From assembly GCA_028571685.1 (NCBI GenBank), contig CM053143.1:196423829-196487828 (forward strand): DNA of 64,000 nucleotides, written 5' to 3'. Source of the DNA: Heterohyrax brucei. Lineage: Eukaryota > Chordata > Mammalia > Hyracoidea > Procaviidae. The position numbers were made by a program, and so were the translations under genes. Of the stretch, positions 21,339-33,138 are shown piece by piece (positions within the stretch are counted from its first letter, which is position 1; each line of letters starts with the position of its first letter). Below the pieces are notes generated by a model. It was not told the origin of the DNA and searched no databases. It saw nothing but the letters and a program-made list of their open reading frames with translations.

Positions 21339-21665
21339 GTTGTTGTTGTTGGGTGCCGTTGAGTCGGTTCCGCAGCGACCATCTCTGAGCAACAACGGTC
21401 CTGCACCAGGTCCACAGTCATCTTATGCTTGAGCGCAACGTTGCGGTGGCTGCGTCAGTCACCAAGCGTGATGTCCTTCTCCAGGGACCGATCCCTCCTG
21501 ACAATGTGTCCAAAGTGTGGAAGACGCAGTCTCGCTGTCTTGGCTTCCAAGGAGCGCTCTGGTTGTCCTTCTTCCGGAACAGTCTGTGGGTTCTCTTGGT
21601 GGTCCACAGTACGTCCAGTATTCCTCCCCAGCACCAGACCGTCCACCAGTAATGATGCCTGTTCT
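21339..21665 (-). mobile_element. RTE LINE 3' end, antisense
   Basis: (GTT)n is followed by 'GGGTGCCGTTGAGTCGGTTC', 'GATGTCCTTCTCCAGGGACC' and 'CCAAGGAGCGCTCTGGTTGT'. The segment starts at the RTE terminus and covers about 0.33 kb. Confidence 0.9.
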
Positions 21666-21689
21666 TGAGGGGTGAGACCTAGGCTAAGC

Positions 21690-21960
21690 CTTAGACGTCA
21701 TCAAGCTGGCTAGCCCCATTCTCACCCACAGCCTGTTTTGCAGATGGAGAAATTGAGGCTAAGAGAGGGGACGTGACGTGGTGGCACTGCCCTACAGCCC
21801 TGGGCGAGAGGAGGGCAGGCAGCTTTCCTTCTGTCCCCTTGGGTCTCACAGTGCATGTTGTCTCCTTTGGGGACGTGGCGGTGGGGAAGACACCCAGGTG
21901 CAGTGTGCAGCCACGTCCCCTCCGAGCCTCAGTTTCCCTGTTCCCTGGGTGCCTGCTGCT
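21690..21960. mobile_element. MIR fragments
   Basis: Antisense MIR at 21690-21800 ('TTTTGCAGATGGAGAAATTG') and a short sense remnant at 21915-21960 ('GAGCCTCAGTTTCCCTGTTC'). Confidence 0.6.
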
Positions 21961-22344
21961 CTGGAGAGTGTAAGGGGTGACATCTGTGACCGCACTCCCT
22001 GGCCGTGGGACAGGCCGGCCCTACCCCGTCGGCCGTGGGCTCTGGCCGGTTCATTTATTTATCTGGCTCATTTATTTTCAGTCAGTCCTGAGGCTGAGGC
22101 TGCGTTGTTGCGGACTGACCCTTCCCCGTTCTCTCTGGAAGATGGAAGTCTAATTCTGATACGATTGCTCCATGTCCCCTCCTGGCTGTTTCACTCACTG
22201 CAGTGCGGAGCTGACCGAGCCGGGGGAGCGTGTTTGGGGACAGGGTTTGCGGTGCTGGGCTCAGAAAGGGCACAGAGCTAGCTGCGGCGCTAGGGCTCCC
22301 CGGCGGGGGCGGGGGGCCGGGGGGGCACCTGCAACACTTCCCTC

Positions 22345-22600
22345 AGTCTTTTTTTTTTTTAAAACAGACTGTTTTTAGAGCAGTCTTAAGGTTACTGAAA
22401 AATCGGACAGAAGTTCCGGGGTCCCCTTTGATTCTCCTGCCACACGTGTCGCTCTGTTGCCGCATCCTGGTTCCCGTGGAGAGTGTGTTGCAGTTGATGT
22501 AGCGAGAGTGCTGCCGAGTCAGAGTGCTCGTGGGGACGTCCTCTGCGTGTGTGCACCCCTGGGGCTGTGACCCACACGGAGCGTGCCGCGCTGGCTATGG
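22345..22600. mobile_element. Ancient L1-like 3' end fragment
   Basis: A T-rich run, then 'TTTTTAGAGCAGTCTTAAGG' and 'GGGGTCCCCTTTGATTCTCC', resembles a common old L1 3' region. Assignment is by recollection and the subfamily is uncertain. Confidence 0.4.
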
Positions 22601-22794
22601 CAGTGTCACGCAGAAGAGTTTCCCTGCCCTGGAAGGGCCTCGAACTCCACCTGCTCGCCTTTCCTTCCTGGTTCTGCCAGCACCCCCGCCCTTTTACTCC
22701 CAGGGCTGTTTTTAAACAAAACTGCAATCTCTATAAACACATTTAAAGACAGCCTTTCTAGTTTAAGTGAGCTGATAAGAATGTCCAGTGCTTT

Positions 22795-23895
22795 CTAGAG
22801 AATACCAGAAAGATGTTGACCTGTGTTTCACTGACTCTGCAAAGGCATTCGACGGTGTGGATCTTGACAATTATGGCAAACTTTGCGGAGAAGGGAAATT
22901 CTGGAACACTTACTTGTGCTCATGAGGAATCTGTACCTGGATCACGGGACACTCATGTGAACAGAGCAAGGGGACACTGCATGGTTTAAAGTCAGGAAAG
23001 GTGCACATCAGGTGCGCCTTTTCAATCTGTATGCCTTGCAAGTAATCTGAGAAGCTGGGTTATGTGAGGAACATGAGGCATCAGGATTAAAGGATGACTC
23101 ATTAACAACCTGCGTTATGCAGATGACCCCACCTTACTTCCCGGAAGTGAAGAAGATTTGAGACACTGACTGATGAAGATCAGGGACCACAGCCTTCAGT
23201 ATGGACTGCACCTCAACGTCAGGAAAACAAAAATCCTCACAACTGGGCCAGTAAGCGACATCGTCGTAAGTGGGGAAAGGATTGAGGCTGTCAAGGATTT
23301 CATTTTATTCGGGTCCACAATCAATGCCCATGGAAGCAGCAGTCAAGAAATCAAAGGATGCATTGCACTGGGAAAATCTACTGAAAAGGACCTCTTTAGT
23401 GTATTGAAAAGTAAAGATGTCACCTTGAAAACTGAGGTGCGCTACACCCAGGCCACGGTGTTTTCAGTTGCATCATAAGTGTGTGAAAGCTGGACAACGA
23501 ATAAAGAAGACAGAAGAAGAACTGATGCCCTTGGAGTGTGGTGCTGGAGAAGAGTGCTGAGTGTCCCATGGACCGCCAAAGGAACCAACAGGTCTGTTCG
23601 GGAAGAAGGACAGCCAGAGTGCTCCTGGGAAGCCAAGATGGCAAGACTCGGTCTTACATACGTTGGACACGTTGACAGGAGGGATCTGTCCCTGGAGAAG
23701 GACAACATGCTTGGTAGAGTGGAGGGTCAGCAAAGAAGAGGAAGCCCCTCGATGAGAAGGATTACACAGGGCTGCAGTGGTGAGCTGAAACCAGAAACTG
23801 ATTGCAGGCCTGGGGTGAGACCGGGCAGGGTTCCGTTCTGTTGTTCACAGGGTCACTGGGATTGCAACTTGGTGGCACCTAACAATGACAACAGC
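22795..23895 (+). mobile_element. RTE LINE 3' 1.1 kb, sense, ORF2 disrupted
   Basis: It begins in the reverse transcriptase region (GAATACCAGAAAGATGTTGA) and passes the motif coding for YADD ('TATGCAGATGACCCCACCTT', where the residues read YADDPTL). The C-terminal frame is open over 23173-23478 before a stop. It ends with 'GGTGGCACCTAACAATGACA'. Several frameshifts make it non-functional. Confidence 0.9.
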
Positions 23896-24309
23896 ACGGT
23901 TTTCCGACAGATGCAGCTTCGTGGGGAGGCCACACACAGTCCCCCAGGACCCTGCCTTCCGAAGGGCCGAGTGCTGGTGTCACACTGCGCTGTGGCCATC
24001 TGGGCGTTCTCAGTGCCTTCTGTTTGGAGTAGTGTTCCGTGGGTGAGTCCGACGGGACCGTTGAGTGGATGTGCGAGCCCTGGAGAGCACGGGCTTGTGT
24101 CTCACTGTCCCTGCCTTCCTGTCACGACATGTTGGTCTTCTCCTCAGAGTCTCGCTGAGCCCACATGCACTGTGGGGCCACCAGAACGCTGCGCCCTAGC
24201 CACATCTGCGTGCCTGTGGCTGAGTTAGGGGGTCGCCGGAAGACCTGGGGGTGTCCCTTCTGCATGAAGCAGCACTTGTTTCCATGGCAGCAACACAGTC
24301 ACCAATCCT

Positions 24310-24540
24310 GAGGACCAGGACGGCCCCGAGGGGCGGGACATAGCCCACGACGGCCCCGAGGGGCAGGGACCGGGGGCCAGGACGGCCGCGAGGGGTGGGG
24401 ACCAGAGGCCTGGATGGCCTAGAGGGGTGGGACATAGCCCAGGGTGGCCTAGAGGGTCAGGGACCGGGGACCAGGATGGCCTAGAGGGTCGGGGACCAGG
24501 GGCCAGGACGGCCCCAAGGGGCAGGGACCATGTCACCACT
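24310..24540. repeat. GC-rich minisatellite, about 30-32-bp unit
   Basis: About seven imperfect copies of GGGACCRGGGGCCAGGACGG followed by a CCYMGAGGGG segment. Some copies replace the middle by ACATAGCCCA. Confidence 0.85.
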
Positions 24541-24642
24541 GTCTCTATTCCTGCAGGGCCGGGAGTCGGCAGTGGGTGGGGGTGGGGGGGTTGGGGATAT
24601 GGGGCTGTGTTGGAAGACTGTATGTGCAAGTAGGGGTGTGTT

Positions 24643-25160
24643 TTAGTCAGCTAGTGCTGCTTTAACAAATACCACAGAGTGGACGGCTTAGCAAAGGAAA
24701 GTTTATTCTGAAATAGGCTCCAAGTGCAAATTCAGGGTGTCTGCTCCAGGGGAAGGCTTTCCCCCTAGTCAGCTCTGGAGGAAAGTCCTTGTGTGGCATC
24801 AGTCTTTGTTTGGGGAGCAAGTTGGTACAGGAACCTCAGGTCTGAAGGACGTGCTCTTCTCCCGGTGCTGCTTGCTTGATGGTGTGAGGTTCCCAATTCT
24901 CTGCTTGCTTCCCTTTCCTTTTCTGTCATGCAGGATGAAAGGATTAAGGGTGGTGCAAGCCATACTCCAGGGAAACTCCCTTTACAGTGGAGCAGGGAGG
25001 TGATCTTATAAAGGGATTTACAGCCCTGCCCCAATCCTTTAACACACCGCATAGGAAAATCACAAAACGGAGTACAGTCGTAGAATACAGGGAATCATGG
25101 CCCAGCCACGTGGCTACACGGGATTCAAACCGTCTATGTCATGCTTTGTCCTGCACCTGC
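24643..25160. mobile_element. Interspersed repeat of the 'TACCACAGAGTGGACGGCTT' type
   Basis: 'GCTGCTTTAACAAATACCAC', 'GGCTTAGCAAAGGAAAGTTT' and 'TTCAGGGTGTCTGCTCCAGG' recur in diverged form at 42580, 43227, 55030 and 46144. It is a dispersed mammalian repeat, probably LTR-derived, that I cannot name reliably. Confidence 0.55.
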
Positions 25161-25316
25161 ATGAGAACTGAGGACGTGTGCCCTGCTAAGCCACCAAGGA
25201 CAGCTTCCCTTCTGGCCCACGCTCTTAGGTTGGTGCCTAAAGCTGGCGTCTCGCGAGGGAAGGGTGATGATAAAGTCCAGGCTAGTGCGTTTTCTTTATT
25301 TTTGGTGGTTTACGCT

Positions 25317-25430
25317 TCCGTTGGGTCTGCTGTGAGTCCCAACGACCTTGTGTACGACAGGGTGGGAGGCGTCCACGTCCACGGTGGTTAGTGTCTGAGC
25401 CCACTGCCTGGGCTGCCGTGTCACCCCAAG
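25317..25430 (-). mobile_element. RTE terminus, antisense, short
   Basis: 'GTTGGGTCTGCTGTGAGTCC' then 'CAACGACCTTGTGTACGACA' fits the antisense RTE end. A weaker fragment of the same kind is at 25835-25885 ('GACGTCCTTTTCTAGGGATT'). Confidence 0.5.
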
Positions 25431-25436
25431 CCTCTC

Positions 25437-25740
25437 AGCTCAGGTTCCCTGGAGGAGCGTAACCAGCTCGGGTCTCTCTCTTTCTCTCTCTCTGTGGGGA
25501 CATCTGCGTCGGGCGATGGCTCGCACAGTTGTGGGGCTGGCAGACCCCCAGCCTGTAGGTCAGGTGCAGGCTGGCGACAGCTCCAGGAACAAGTCAGACC
25601 AGGAGAGAGGGAGCAGTACCAGGACATCCATTTATGTTCTGGGGACAGGCCACACCCCAAGGTCATTCCCCTCAACTGGCTCGCTGCTCGGATCACCCCA
25701 TGGAAGGGCTGCATCATGTTGCACTCTGGAAGAGTGCCAC
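25437..25740. mobile_element. Interspersed repeat sharing family with 47640-48130
   Basis: A 'GGTTCCCTGGAGGAGCGTAA' start, a CT microsatellite (25471-25496), then 'GGCCACACCCCAAGGTCATT' and 'CAACTGGCTCGCTGCTCGGA' match the layout of the repeat at 47640. The family is known to me only as a common dispersed element. Confidence 0.5.
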
Positions 25741-26586
25741 ACCCCTGAGTGTCCCAGCCGAGCCAAGGCGAGGCACAGCGGTAAACAGGATGTTGTCCCA
25801 TGGAGGGTCTGCCTCGCGTTCACCGACCCATGTTTTATCAGCTGTGACGTCCTTTTCTAGGGATTGGTCTTTATTCAGAACAACACTGAATGACAGGACA
25901 CCGAGACAAGTCACGGGAGAAGTGAGAACGTCGTGTGTTTCAGCACCCTTGGTGACAGTCTCCCTGTTCTTTGAAGAGGGAAGACTTGGTTGCGTTTTGT
26001 GCCTGTGCCACAGTGAGGTGGCAGCCCAGGTGTGCCCTTAGGGGGAGCTGGGGCTCCAGGTGGGGTGCCCTGCTTGGTCTCGCCTCCCCTCCCTTGGCTT
26101 TTACGATTGACGGGGTTGGTGAGAGCCAGGCATCCACTGGGTGGCTTTTCCCACACGGGCGGGGTGAGAGAATTGAAGGTCCTGCTCCCCTTCCCCCCAC
26201 TGGACCCCCAGCCCCTCGCCTCTGGCTGCTCTGACTTTAGAATCTGGTCCTGGGAGTCTGTGGGGAGGGGACCCCTAGCTTTTCACCACTCCGGGCTTGC
26301 TGCTAGCAGAGCAGCTCTTCCGTTGCTTCCTTGTGTGTCTGGTCTCTCTCGGGTGTCTGCTCCGGTCCAGGGGAGAGGGGGACTAACTAGTTACCGTCCC
26401 CATTCTGATGCGGTCACACCCATTGGGTCACTGGCCGCGCACCGTCCTGTGTGTCACAGCTGAATCAACGCTGTTGTTGGAGGGAATCCCCGGGGGGCCC
26501 GAAGGGTTAGTGTTTGCTGTGAGCCAGAGAAGCTGGTGGCACCTCGAGGAAGCCCTGCAATCTGCTTCCTAACCCCGCCAGGGAGC

Positions 26587-27420
26587 CCCGTGGGCACGCC
26601 TGTGTCAGACCAGCAGGTCGCCCTGTGGGCACACCTGTGTCAGACATGCGGGTTCCCCCGTGGGCACGCCTGTGTCAGACATGCGGGTCGCCCTGTGGGC
26701 ATGCCTGTGTCAGACATGCGGGTTCCCCCGTGGGCACGCCTGTGTCAGACATGCGGGTCGCCCTGTGGGCACGCCTGTGTCAGACATGCGGGTCGCCCTG
26801 TGGGCACGCCTGTGTCAGACATGCGGGTTCCCCCATGGGCACGCCTGTGTCAGACATGCGGGTCGCCCTATGGGCACGCCTGTGTCAGACATGCGGGTTC
26901 CCCCATGGGCACGCCTGTGTCAGACATGCGGGTCGCCCCGTGGGCACGCCTCTGTCAGACACACTGGTAATCATGTGGGCACGGGTCACCCCTTGGGCAC
27001 GCCTCTGTCAAGACGCGGGTCACCCTGTGGGCACGCCTCTGTCAGACACGCAGGTCGCCCCGTGGCATGCCTGTGTCAGACACGCGGTCGCCCCCTGGGC
27101 ACGCCTGTGTCAGACATGCGGGTCGCCCCCTGGGCACTCCTCTGTCAGACACACTGGTAATCATGTGGGCACGGGTCACCCCATGGACACGCTTCTGTCA
27201 AGACGCGGGTCACTCCGTGGGCATGCCTCTGTCAGACATGCAGGTTGCCCCGTGGGCACGCCTGTGTCAGACACGCGCGTTGCCCTGTGGGCACGCCTGT
27301 GTCAGACACACGGGTCGCCCCGTGGACATGCCTCTGTCAAGACGCGCGTCATCCCATGGGCACACCTCTGTCAGACGCGAGTCGCCGTGTGGGCACGCCT
27401 CTGTCAGACACATGGGTTGA
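26587..27420. repeat. 35-bp minisatellite, about two dozen copies
   Basis: The unit is CATGCGGGTCGCCCTGTGGG plus CACGCCTGTGTCAGA. From about 26640 to 26940 nine or more units are nearly identical and in perfect 35-bp register. A GTTCCCCC/GTCGCCC variant alternates among them. Beyond 26960 the units are more diverged, and a 190-bp block marked by ACACTGGTAATCATGTGGGC is duplicated (26961 and 27151). Three units equal 105 bp or 35 codons, so all three + frames carry the same long repeat peptide. This explains ORFs up to 419 aa that are not genes. Confidence 0.97.
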
Positions 27421-27427
27421 CCTGTGT

Positions 27428-27465
27428 TGGGGCTGATTTGACGGCAACTGGTTTGGCTATCAGTG
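27428..27465 (+). mobile_element. AfroSINE/RTE tail remnant next to the 35-bp array
   Basis: 'GATTTGACGGCAACTGGTTT' resembles the SINE terminus GACTCGACGGCAMTGGGTTT. It sits directly after the last minisatellite unit. Confidence 0.4.
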
Positions 27466-27629
27466 GGTGTTTAGATTGTTTGTTTGTGTTGGACACCAAA
27501 GGAATGTGCCTTCATCCCTCTCCCCAGCTTTGGAATCATTTTCTTAAGAGAAATTTCTTTATCTGCAATTTTGTGTTTACACACTGCTCAACTATTTTCC
27601 AGACGGTCTCTCTACTTTACCATACCGTC

Positions 27630-28096
27630 ATGAATTGTGTGCCCCCCCCCCCAATCTGTAGCACTTTGGGTGAGCCATCGCTCTTGGTGTTGTGTGATGC
27701 CTTTCCCGTTGTGAATCCTGCCTCTGTGATGTTAATGAGGGAAATGGGCTGCAGCGGAATGGCGAGGTGGGATTTAAGGCATGGGATCCTATTGTGGCCT
27801 GGGGGGCCTCTTGGGATGTCAAAGAAAGAAAGGCAAACTGAGATTTGGGGACTCATACTCCCAAGAAGCTGTGCCAGAAGCTGAGCGCATCCTTCGGGAA
27901 GGACTGGAGTCCCTGGGCCTCGGAATCTTCCAGTCCAGGGGAAGATGGATGACAAGGACATCCCCCAGTGCTGGCAGAGAGAGCCTCCCGTGGAGGCCAC
28001 ACCCTGACTTTGGACTTGTAGCCCACTGGACTGTGATCAGTAGAGTTTCTCTTTTTAAAGCCGTCCACTTGTGGCATTCCTGTTACCGCAGAGCCA
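27630..28096 (+). mobile_element. MaLR-like LTR
   Basis: It starts 'ATGAATTGTGTGCCCCCCCC' and ends with 'GACTTTGGACTTGTAGCCCA', 'CTTTTTAAAGCCGTCCACTT' and 'GTGGCATTCCTGTTACCGCA'. Length and ends fit a solo LTR of the group also seen at 45108. Confidence 0.55.
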
Positions 28097-28104
28097 CGTG
28101 GCTC

Positions 28105-28472
28105 CTTGTTGTGAGGTGCTGTCGAGCCGATTCCAGCTCACAGCTACCCATGCGCAGCAGAAGGAACCCTGTCCGGTCCCTTGCTACCCACAGTCCTTTT
28201 TGTGCTCAAGCCCGTTGTGGCAGCCACTGGGTCAGTCCCTCTTGTCGAGGGTCTACCTCTTTTTTGCTGACCCTCCACTCTACCAAGCATGATGTCCTTC
28301 TCCAGGAACTGGTCTCTCCTGACATGTCCAAGTATGTAAGACGCAGTCTCACCATCTTTGCTTGCAAGGAGCACTCTGGTCAGACTTCTTCCAGAACAGA
28401 CCTGTTGGTTCTTTGGGTGGCCCATGGCACATTCAGCATCTTTCTCCAACACAATGCAAAGACATCGATTCA
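28105..28472 (-). mobile_element. RTE LINE 3' end, antisense
   Basis: 'GTGAGGTGCTGTCGAGCCGA' leads to 'ACTCTACCAAGCATGATGTC' and 'GGCCCATGGCACATTCAGCA'. It begins at the RTE terminus directly after the LTR-like repeat. Confidence 0.9.
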
Positions 28473-30924
28473 GGGGGCCCCGAGCCTGCAGGCTTCATCT
28501 TCTCTAACTCCCCTGACCCATGGATTTTACACTTGGGCAGGAACAGGGGTGTCACCGTGGGCCTCCAAATGACCCAACAAAGTCCTCCCAGCCTGAGGCT
28601 GGGGAGGAAGGTGATGGGTACAGAATGGGGGTGCCCTTTCTCCCCTTCCTCTGTGGCTCCCAGAGCCTGACTGAGTGTCACCAGGGGTCGAGACAGCAGG
28701 GATCCTGAGGACGAATCGTGGTGTGTCTTTGGAGATAGGAGGTGTAAGTCCTGTGTCACAGTCCTGTGTCACATCGGCTCAGTTTGCCCCCAAAGCCCTC
28801 TTGTCAGCAAGGCCCCAGGCCGGCCTGCTCCCCTCCGTGGGATCTAGGGGGTTGCAGGCGTGTGCACACTGTGCCCATCACAGGGAGAGCAGGGAGCGGG
28901 GCAGGAGGAGCAGCGCCGGCACCTTCAGCTGGGGGCCCTGCAGTAATAAGCTGGAGGTGGCTGGGGCTCAGGGCTGTCAGGAAGGACAGAGCGTGGGAAT
29001 AATGGTGACAGCTGTCACATTTGTGAAAGGAGGGCATGTCCTGGGAAAGCTGTGACAAGGTGCGCAGACCCGAGACTTGTAACAACAGACACATGTCCTC
29101 TCTCAGTCTGGTGGCCAAGGGTCCAGATTTAGGGTACGGGCAGGGCCATGTCCCCAAGGCCCTGGGGACAGTTCTTCTCTCACCCCAGCTTTGGCCTCAG
29201 TTGTCCCCTGGCTTGTGGCCACCTTGCTGTTGTCTCTGCTCCCATGGTGTCTTCTGTGTGTGGCTCTGTCAGGACACAGTCAGAGGCACCTGGGCCGCCT
29301 AACTCAGTACGTTTTCAGAGAGAACCCCTCTTTCTCCAAACGTGGTGTCACGTGCAGGTCAGGAGCTCAGCATGTCACCGGGAGACACAATTCAGCATTA
29401 GCGGGAGTAGCTTGGATGCCAGCTGGTGCTGGAGAGGGACGGACGTGTTCAGGAGGACCCTCATGGTGCCATGGCCGTGCCGGTGGCGGCTGGCTCAGCG
29501 GTGTCCTGAGGTCGGTGACGAGTTGGGTGCTTTGCTGGGAGCCACCCGCAGCCACAGATAACGATTGTCACAGTCAGTGTCTGTGGATCTCCAGGTCAGC
29601 CGGATGGTCAGTGGTCAATTCCAAGATGGAGAAGGCCGGGGAGCCAGCCCAGAGGGGTGCCTGACCAGCCTGGGTGACAGAGGGTGGCTTCCTGGAAGGA
29701 GTGGTGCATTCAGCACCCGTGTATCGGGCTGATGGCAGGTGCTGAGGTTAGTGTGGGTGACACTGAAGAGCGGGCCAGGGATCAGAGCATTGTCCCTGAT
29801 TGTCCCTGAAGGGAAGCAGGGGACAGGCCGCGGGGAGGGGCATCAGGAAGGCTGCAGGGCCTGGACAGCCTGACGGCCCCGCCGTCAGCTTAGCCGACAG
29901 ACAGGAAGCTGGGGCTGTGCTCTCTGGCTCCTAAGTGAGCAGGCAGGATTTGAACCCAGACTTGGCTGGGGCTCAGGCCTGCATGGGTCTCCTTACACTC
30001 AGGGGCTCTGGGCATGGCTGGAAAGTCCCAGTCACCCTGAATCCTGCCCTTCAGTCTGCCCGCTTGGGCACTGAGCCATGTGGTGGGTGCTTGAAGTCTG
30101 GAAACTTCTGAGCGGCCCCGCTGTGCCTCCTGTGGCGTCTCCCTTTGCGCAGTAGACGGAGCTCTGTGAGCGTGCCCTGCTGCGCCTGGCCTTCCTCCGG
30201 CCAGAGTGGGGGTCTGGTCACGTGAGCCCAGTGCTGCGGAGAGCCTGTTCAAGTTAGAGCGCGACAGTGCTGAGGGACCCACACTGTCCCCACAGAAGAG
30301 GGGCCGCAGCCTCCCACACACACCCGACTTGTCCCAGGCGGCCGTGTGGGGCTGCTACAGTTTCTCCTTCCCCCACACAGGTCAGAGACCTGCTGCCTGG
30401 GCAGGTGTGGCCCTGCCTGCTCAGTCCTTACTGGGTCCCAGGCCAGCAGGGACGGTGGGACTAGGCGCCAACCTGGCTTGCCTGAGGAAAAGCAAACACT
30501 GCCTCCATTCACCCAGCACCCCCAGAACTGGCTGCCCGAGCTGCAGCCCCCAAGCTGCTGAGGACAGGACCTCAGGAAGAGAAACCGGAGGCAGGACCAG
30601 AGACAGAGATGTGGGGGCTCGGGAAGCCTGTGGGAGTGGGTGTGGGGATTTGGCCAGGAATCTGGGCTTCGTGCCCGTGACCCCCGCCCTGGGGCCCTGC
30701 TCCTACTGCTGGCATGGCGTGCTGCGGGATGGTGGCTGGTGTGTGGCTCTGTGACAAGGGCGGGCCACCCAGAGCACAGCCCGTCTTCCAGAACTCTCGG
30801 AGCTGGGGCTGCGAATCTGCTGGGTGACAGGTGCCCCCAAGTACAGAGCTGTTCACTTGTCTAGAGCAGCTTTGTCACACACTGTCACACCTGTTGTGTG
30901 CATGTGCGACCTCCTTGTGGGACC
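28473..30924. other. Intronic stretch, no gene seen
   Basis: About 2.4 kb of GC-rich, mainly single-copy sequence. An antisense MIR remnant is at 29930-30010 ('AGGATTTGAACCCAGACTTG'). ORFs up to 182 aa (30206-30754) show no domain. Confidence 0.45.
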
Positions 30925-31366
30925 GGGGGGTGCAGTGCTCTGTGTGCTGTGTGCACGTGGGCTTCCCCAGGGGACTGGGTGCATGCACGGCTCTGTGCTC
31001 TGTGTGCACTTGGGCCTCCCGAGGGGACAGGGTGCGTGCACTGCTCTGTGCACTGTGTGCACACGGCCTCCCGAGGGGACAGGGTGCGTGCACTGCTCTG
31101 TGTGCTGTATGCACGTGGCCTCCCTGGGGGACGGGTGGGTGCACTGCTGTGTGTGCTGTGCGCACGTGGCCTCCCGAGGGGACAGGGTGCGTGCACTGCT
31201 CTGTGTGCTGTGCGCACGTGGCCTCCCCGGGGGCGGGGTGGGCGCACTGCTGTGTGTGCTGTGTGCACGTGGCCTCCCGAGGGGACAGGGTGCGTGCACT
31301 GCTCTGTGTGCTGTGTGCACGTGGCCTCCCCGGGGGCGGGGTGGGCGCACTGCTGTCATGCACAGT
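30925..31366. repeat. 52-bp minisatellite, about eight copies
   Basis: Units contain GCACTGCTCTGTGTGCTGTG, then CGCACGTGGCCTCCCGAGGG and GACAGGGTGC. The copy starts at 31141 and 31193 give the exact 52-bp step. Two unit types, one with GGGGACAGGGTGC and one with CGGGGGCGGGGTGG, alternate in the right half. Long ORFs on both strands (up to 243 aa) are by-products. Confidence 0.95.
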
Positions 31367-31489
31367 GTGCGTGACGCACGGCTCTTTCCATGGGTGGCAG
31401 CAGGTGGGAACAGGCCACGGGTCCGCCTGCCCCCCTGTACTTTGGTCCCCCAAGTAGTTCTTTCCTCAGAGTTTCATCATCAGGAGGAG

Positions 31490-31662
31490 GCCGTGGTGGC
31501 GCAGTGGGTGAGTGCTCTGGCTGCTGAGCAGGCATCAGCGGGGAAGGGGCCGTAGTGCGCCCCGGGAGCGCCGTAGGGCGGTTCTCCGCCATGCCGTGGG
31601 GTCCCTGGGAGCCGGGGTGCAGTCCAGGCAGTGGGTTTGGTTGGGTTGGGTTTTAGGTAGCA
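31490..31662 (+). mobile_element. AfroSINE, sense
   Basis: 'GCCGTGGTGGCGCAGTGGGT' (A-box side) through 'GGCAGTGGGTTTGGTTGGGT' gives a complete but CpG-mutated copy. Confidence 0.85.
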
Positions 31663-33138
31663 GTTGCTCTGCAGCCACCCAGAGGCTTGGGCTTACTGTT
31701 GCACATCAAAGCAGCGTGTCTGCAGGGTGCTTCGAGCTGGCGTGAGGACCACCGCATGCTCTCTGCAGGCTCACGGCAGGAGCGCACCCTGGGGAGACCA
31801 GCCCCCCGGGTACACCTAGCCTGAGCCTGGCTCTGTTTACCTTTGATTGTGACGATTCTGCAAATCAGACACCAGCCTCTGACACCTCATGAGAGTAGGT
31901 GACAGCAGTCCCCCTGGGGGTCCCAGGGTGGGTGTGTCACAACTGTGACGAGTGCCATTGCGCTGTGGCTGCCTGTCCCCTGCCCCACCCTCTGACCTAG
32001 CTCTGCAGCTTCGGACCCTGCACGCAGGCTGTGCTTCCCAGATGCTCTCTCATCGCCCCACTGGGTGCAGTTTCTTTGACGCCCCTGCCCCGGGGACCTG
32101 GTACCACTAGTCTGGCCTGGCCCCGGGGGTGCCTTCTTGGGGGTGAAGGTTCTGAAGGCCTGGTGTGAGGTCAGAGCCAGGAGGGGCTCTGTGGGCAGTG
32201 CCATCAGCAGTGTGCACCACTGCCTCCTAGGGCACCCCGGTGAACAGGTCTCAGGAGTGGACCTTCCCTGCTCTGAGCCAGCAGCTACCATGGTGTTGAG
32301 CTTTGCTCCTGGCCACTGGCCCCAACTCCTTGTCTTGTTGGGGAGTGGCCAGGCACAGATGAAGCGGCTGTGGGACAGTGATTCAGGCCCTTAGCTGCAC
32401 CAGGTGTCACTGGCTGTAGGCCTGGCAGGCCAGGCCTCACTGTGGCCAGTGTGTCCATCAGTGAGGCGAGGACAGTAACAGCCCTCCCGTTCTGGAGCAG
32501 GAACAGGTGAGGCTCTGACATGTCTACCTTGGAGAAGGGACCGATGTGTCCTGGTCCTCTTGACCCCTCCTGGGCCCACTGGCTGGGCCCTGTAGATATG
32601 GCGGGCCTAGTTTGTTCATGTGCAAACTGGCCCAGTGATGGCCAGTGCCTCGATGGGACACATTACCAAGTGAACCGGGGACCTTCTCACAGCATAGGTG
32701 CACGCACACCCAGGTCCCTGAGGACCTGGGTGGCAGTCCTGGCTTCAGAGCCCAGGAAGTCTGGGACCGTGGTGTTCACGCATCTTCTCTAACGCCCCCC
32801 GGTTTGGCACCTGAGGGGTGGTAAGGCTGAGAGCAGGTCGAGAGAGTGAGGCCCGGCACAGGGAGCGGTCTGCACACTCACAGTCCTGTGTTCCCAGCGT
32901 GCCACAGGGCCACACAGGGAGGCATCCTGCCTGGGACGGAAACAGTGTGGCAGCCCCGTGGTTGGGGTGTCCACGGGCAGCATGCTGGCGAGAGGTCGGC
33001 ACACAAGCTTAGTCCGTCAGCTCAACTGGAAACTCATGCCCCGGGGCACTGGCCGCAGGGAAAACTGAGGAAGGTCATTGTTAGAGGTGGCAGATGTCAG
33101 GGAGGGGGCTCCTGCCTTAGAGCAGCTGGAAGGGATGG
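31663..33138. other. Intronic stretch, no gene seen
   Basis: Single-copy-looking sequence. No exon, RNA gene or array was recognised. Confidence 0.4.

Noticed and set aside
23479-24228. 249-aa + strand ORF
   Set aside because: Starts in the C-terminal RTE ORF2 region and continues past the RTE end into unrelated sequence; not an independent gene.
26587-27420. CRISPR-like regular repeats
   Set aside because: Units are contiguous with no unique spacers, and the genome is mammalian.
26625-27884. 419-aa + strand ORF
   Set aside because: Most of it is the 35-bp minisatellite read through; the rest enters an LTR-like repeat. No domain, no splice or promoter context, and the other two + frames read the same peptide.
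27781-28572. 263-aa + strand ORF
   Set aside because: Runs through an LTR-like repeat and then antisense RTE sequence; a chance frame.
30824-31555. 243-aa + ORF and 168-192-aa - ORFs
   Set aside because: By-products of the 52-bp minisatellite; repeats of the same Cys/Thr or His/Thr-rich peptide.
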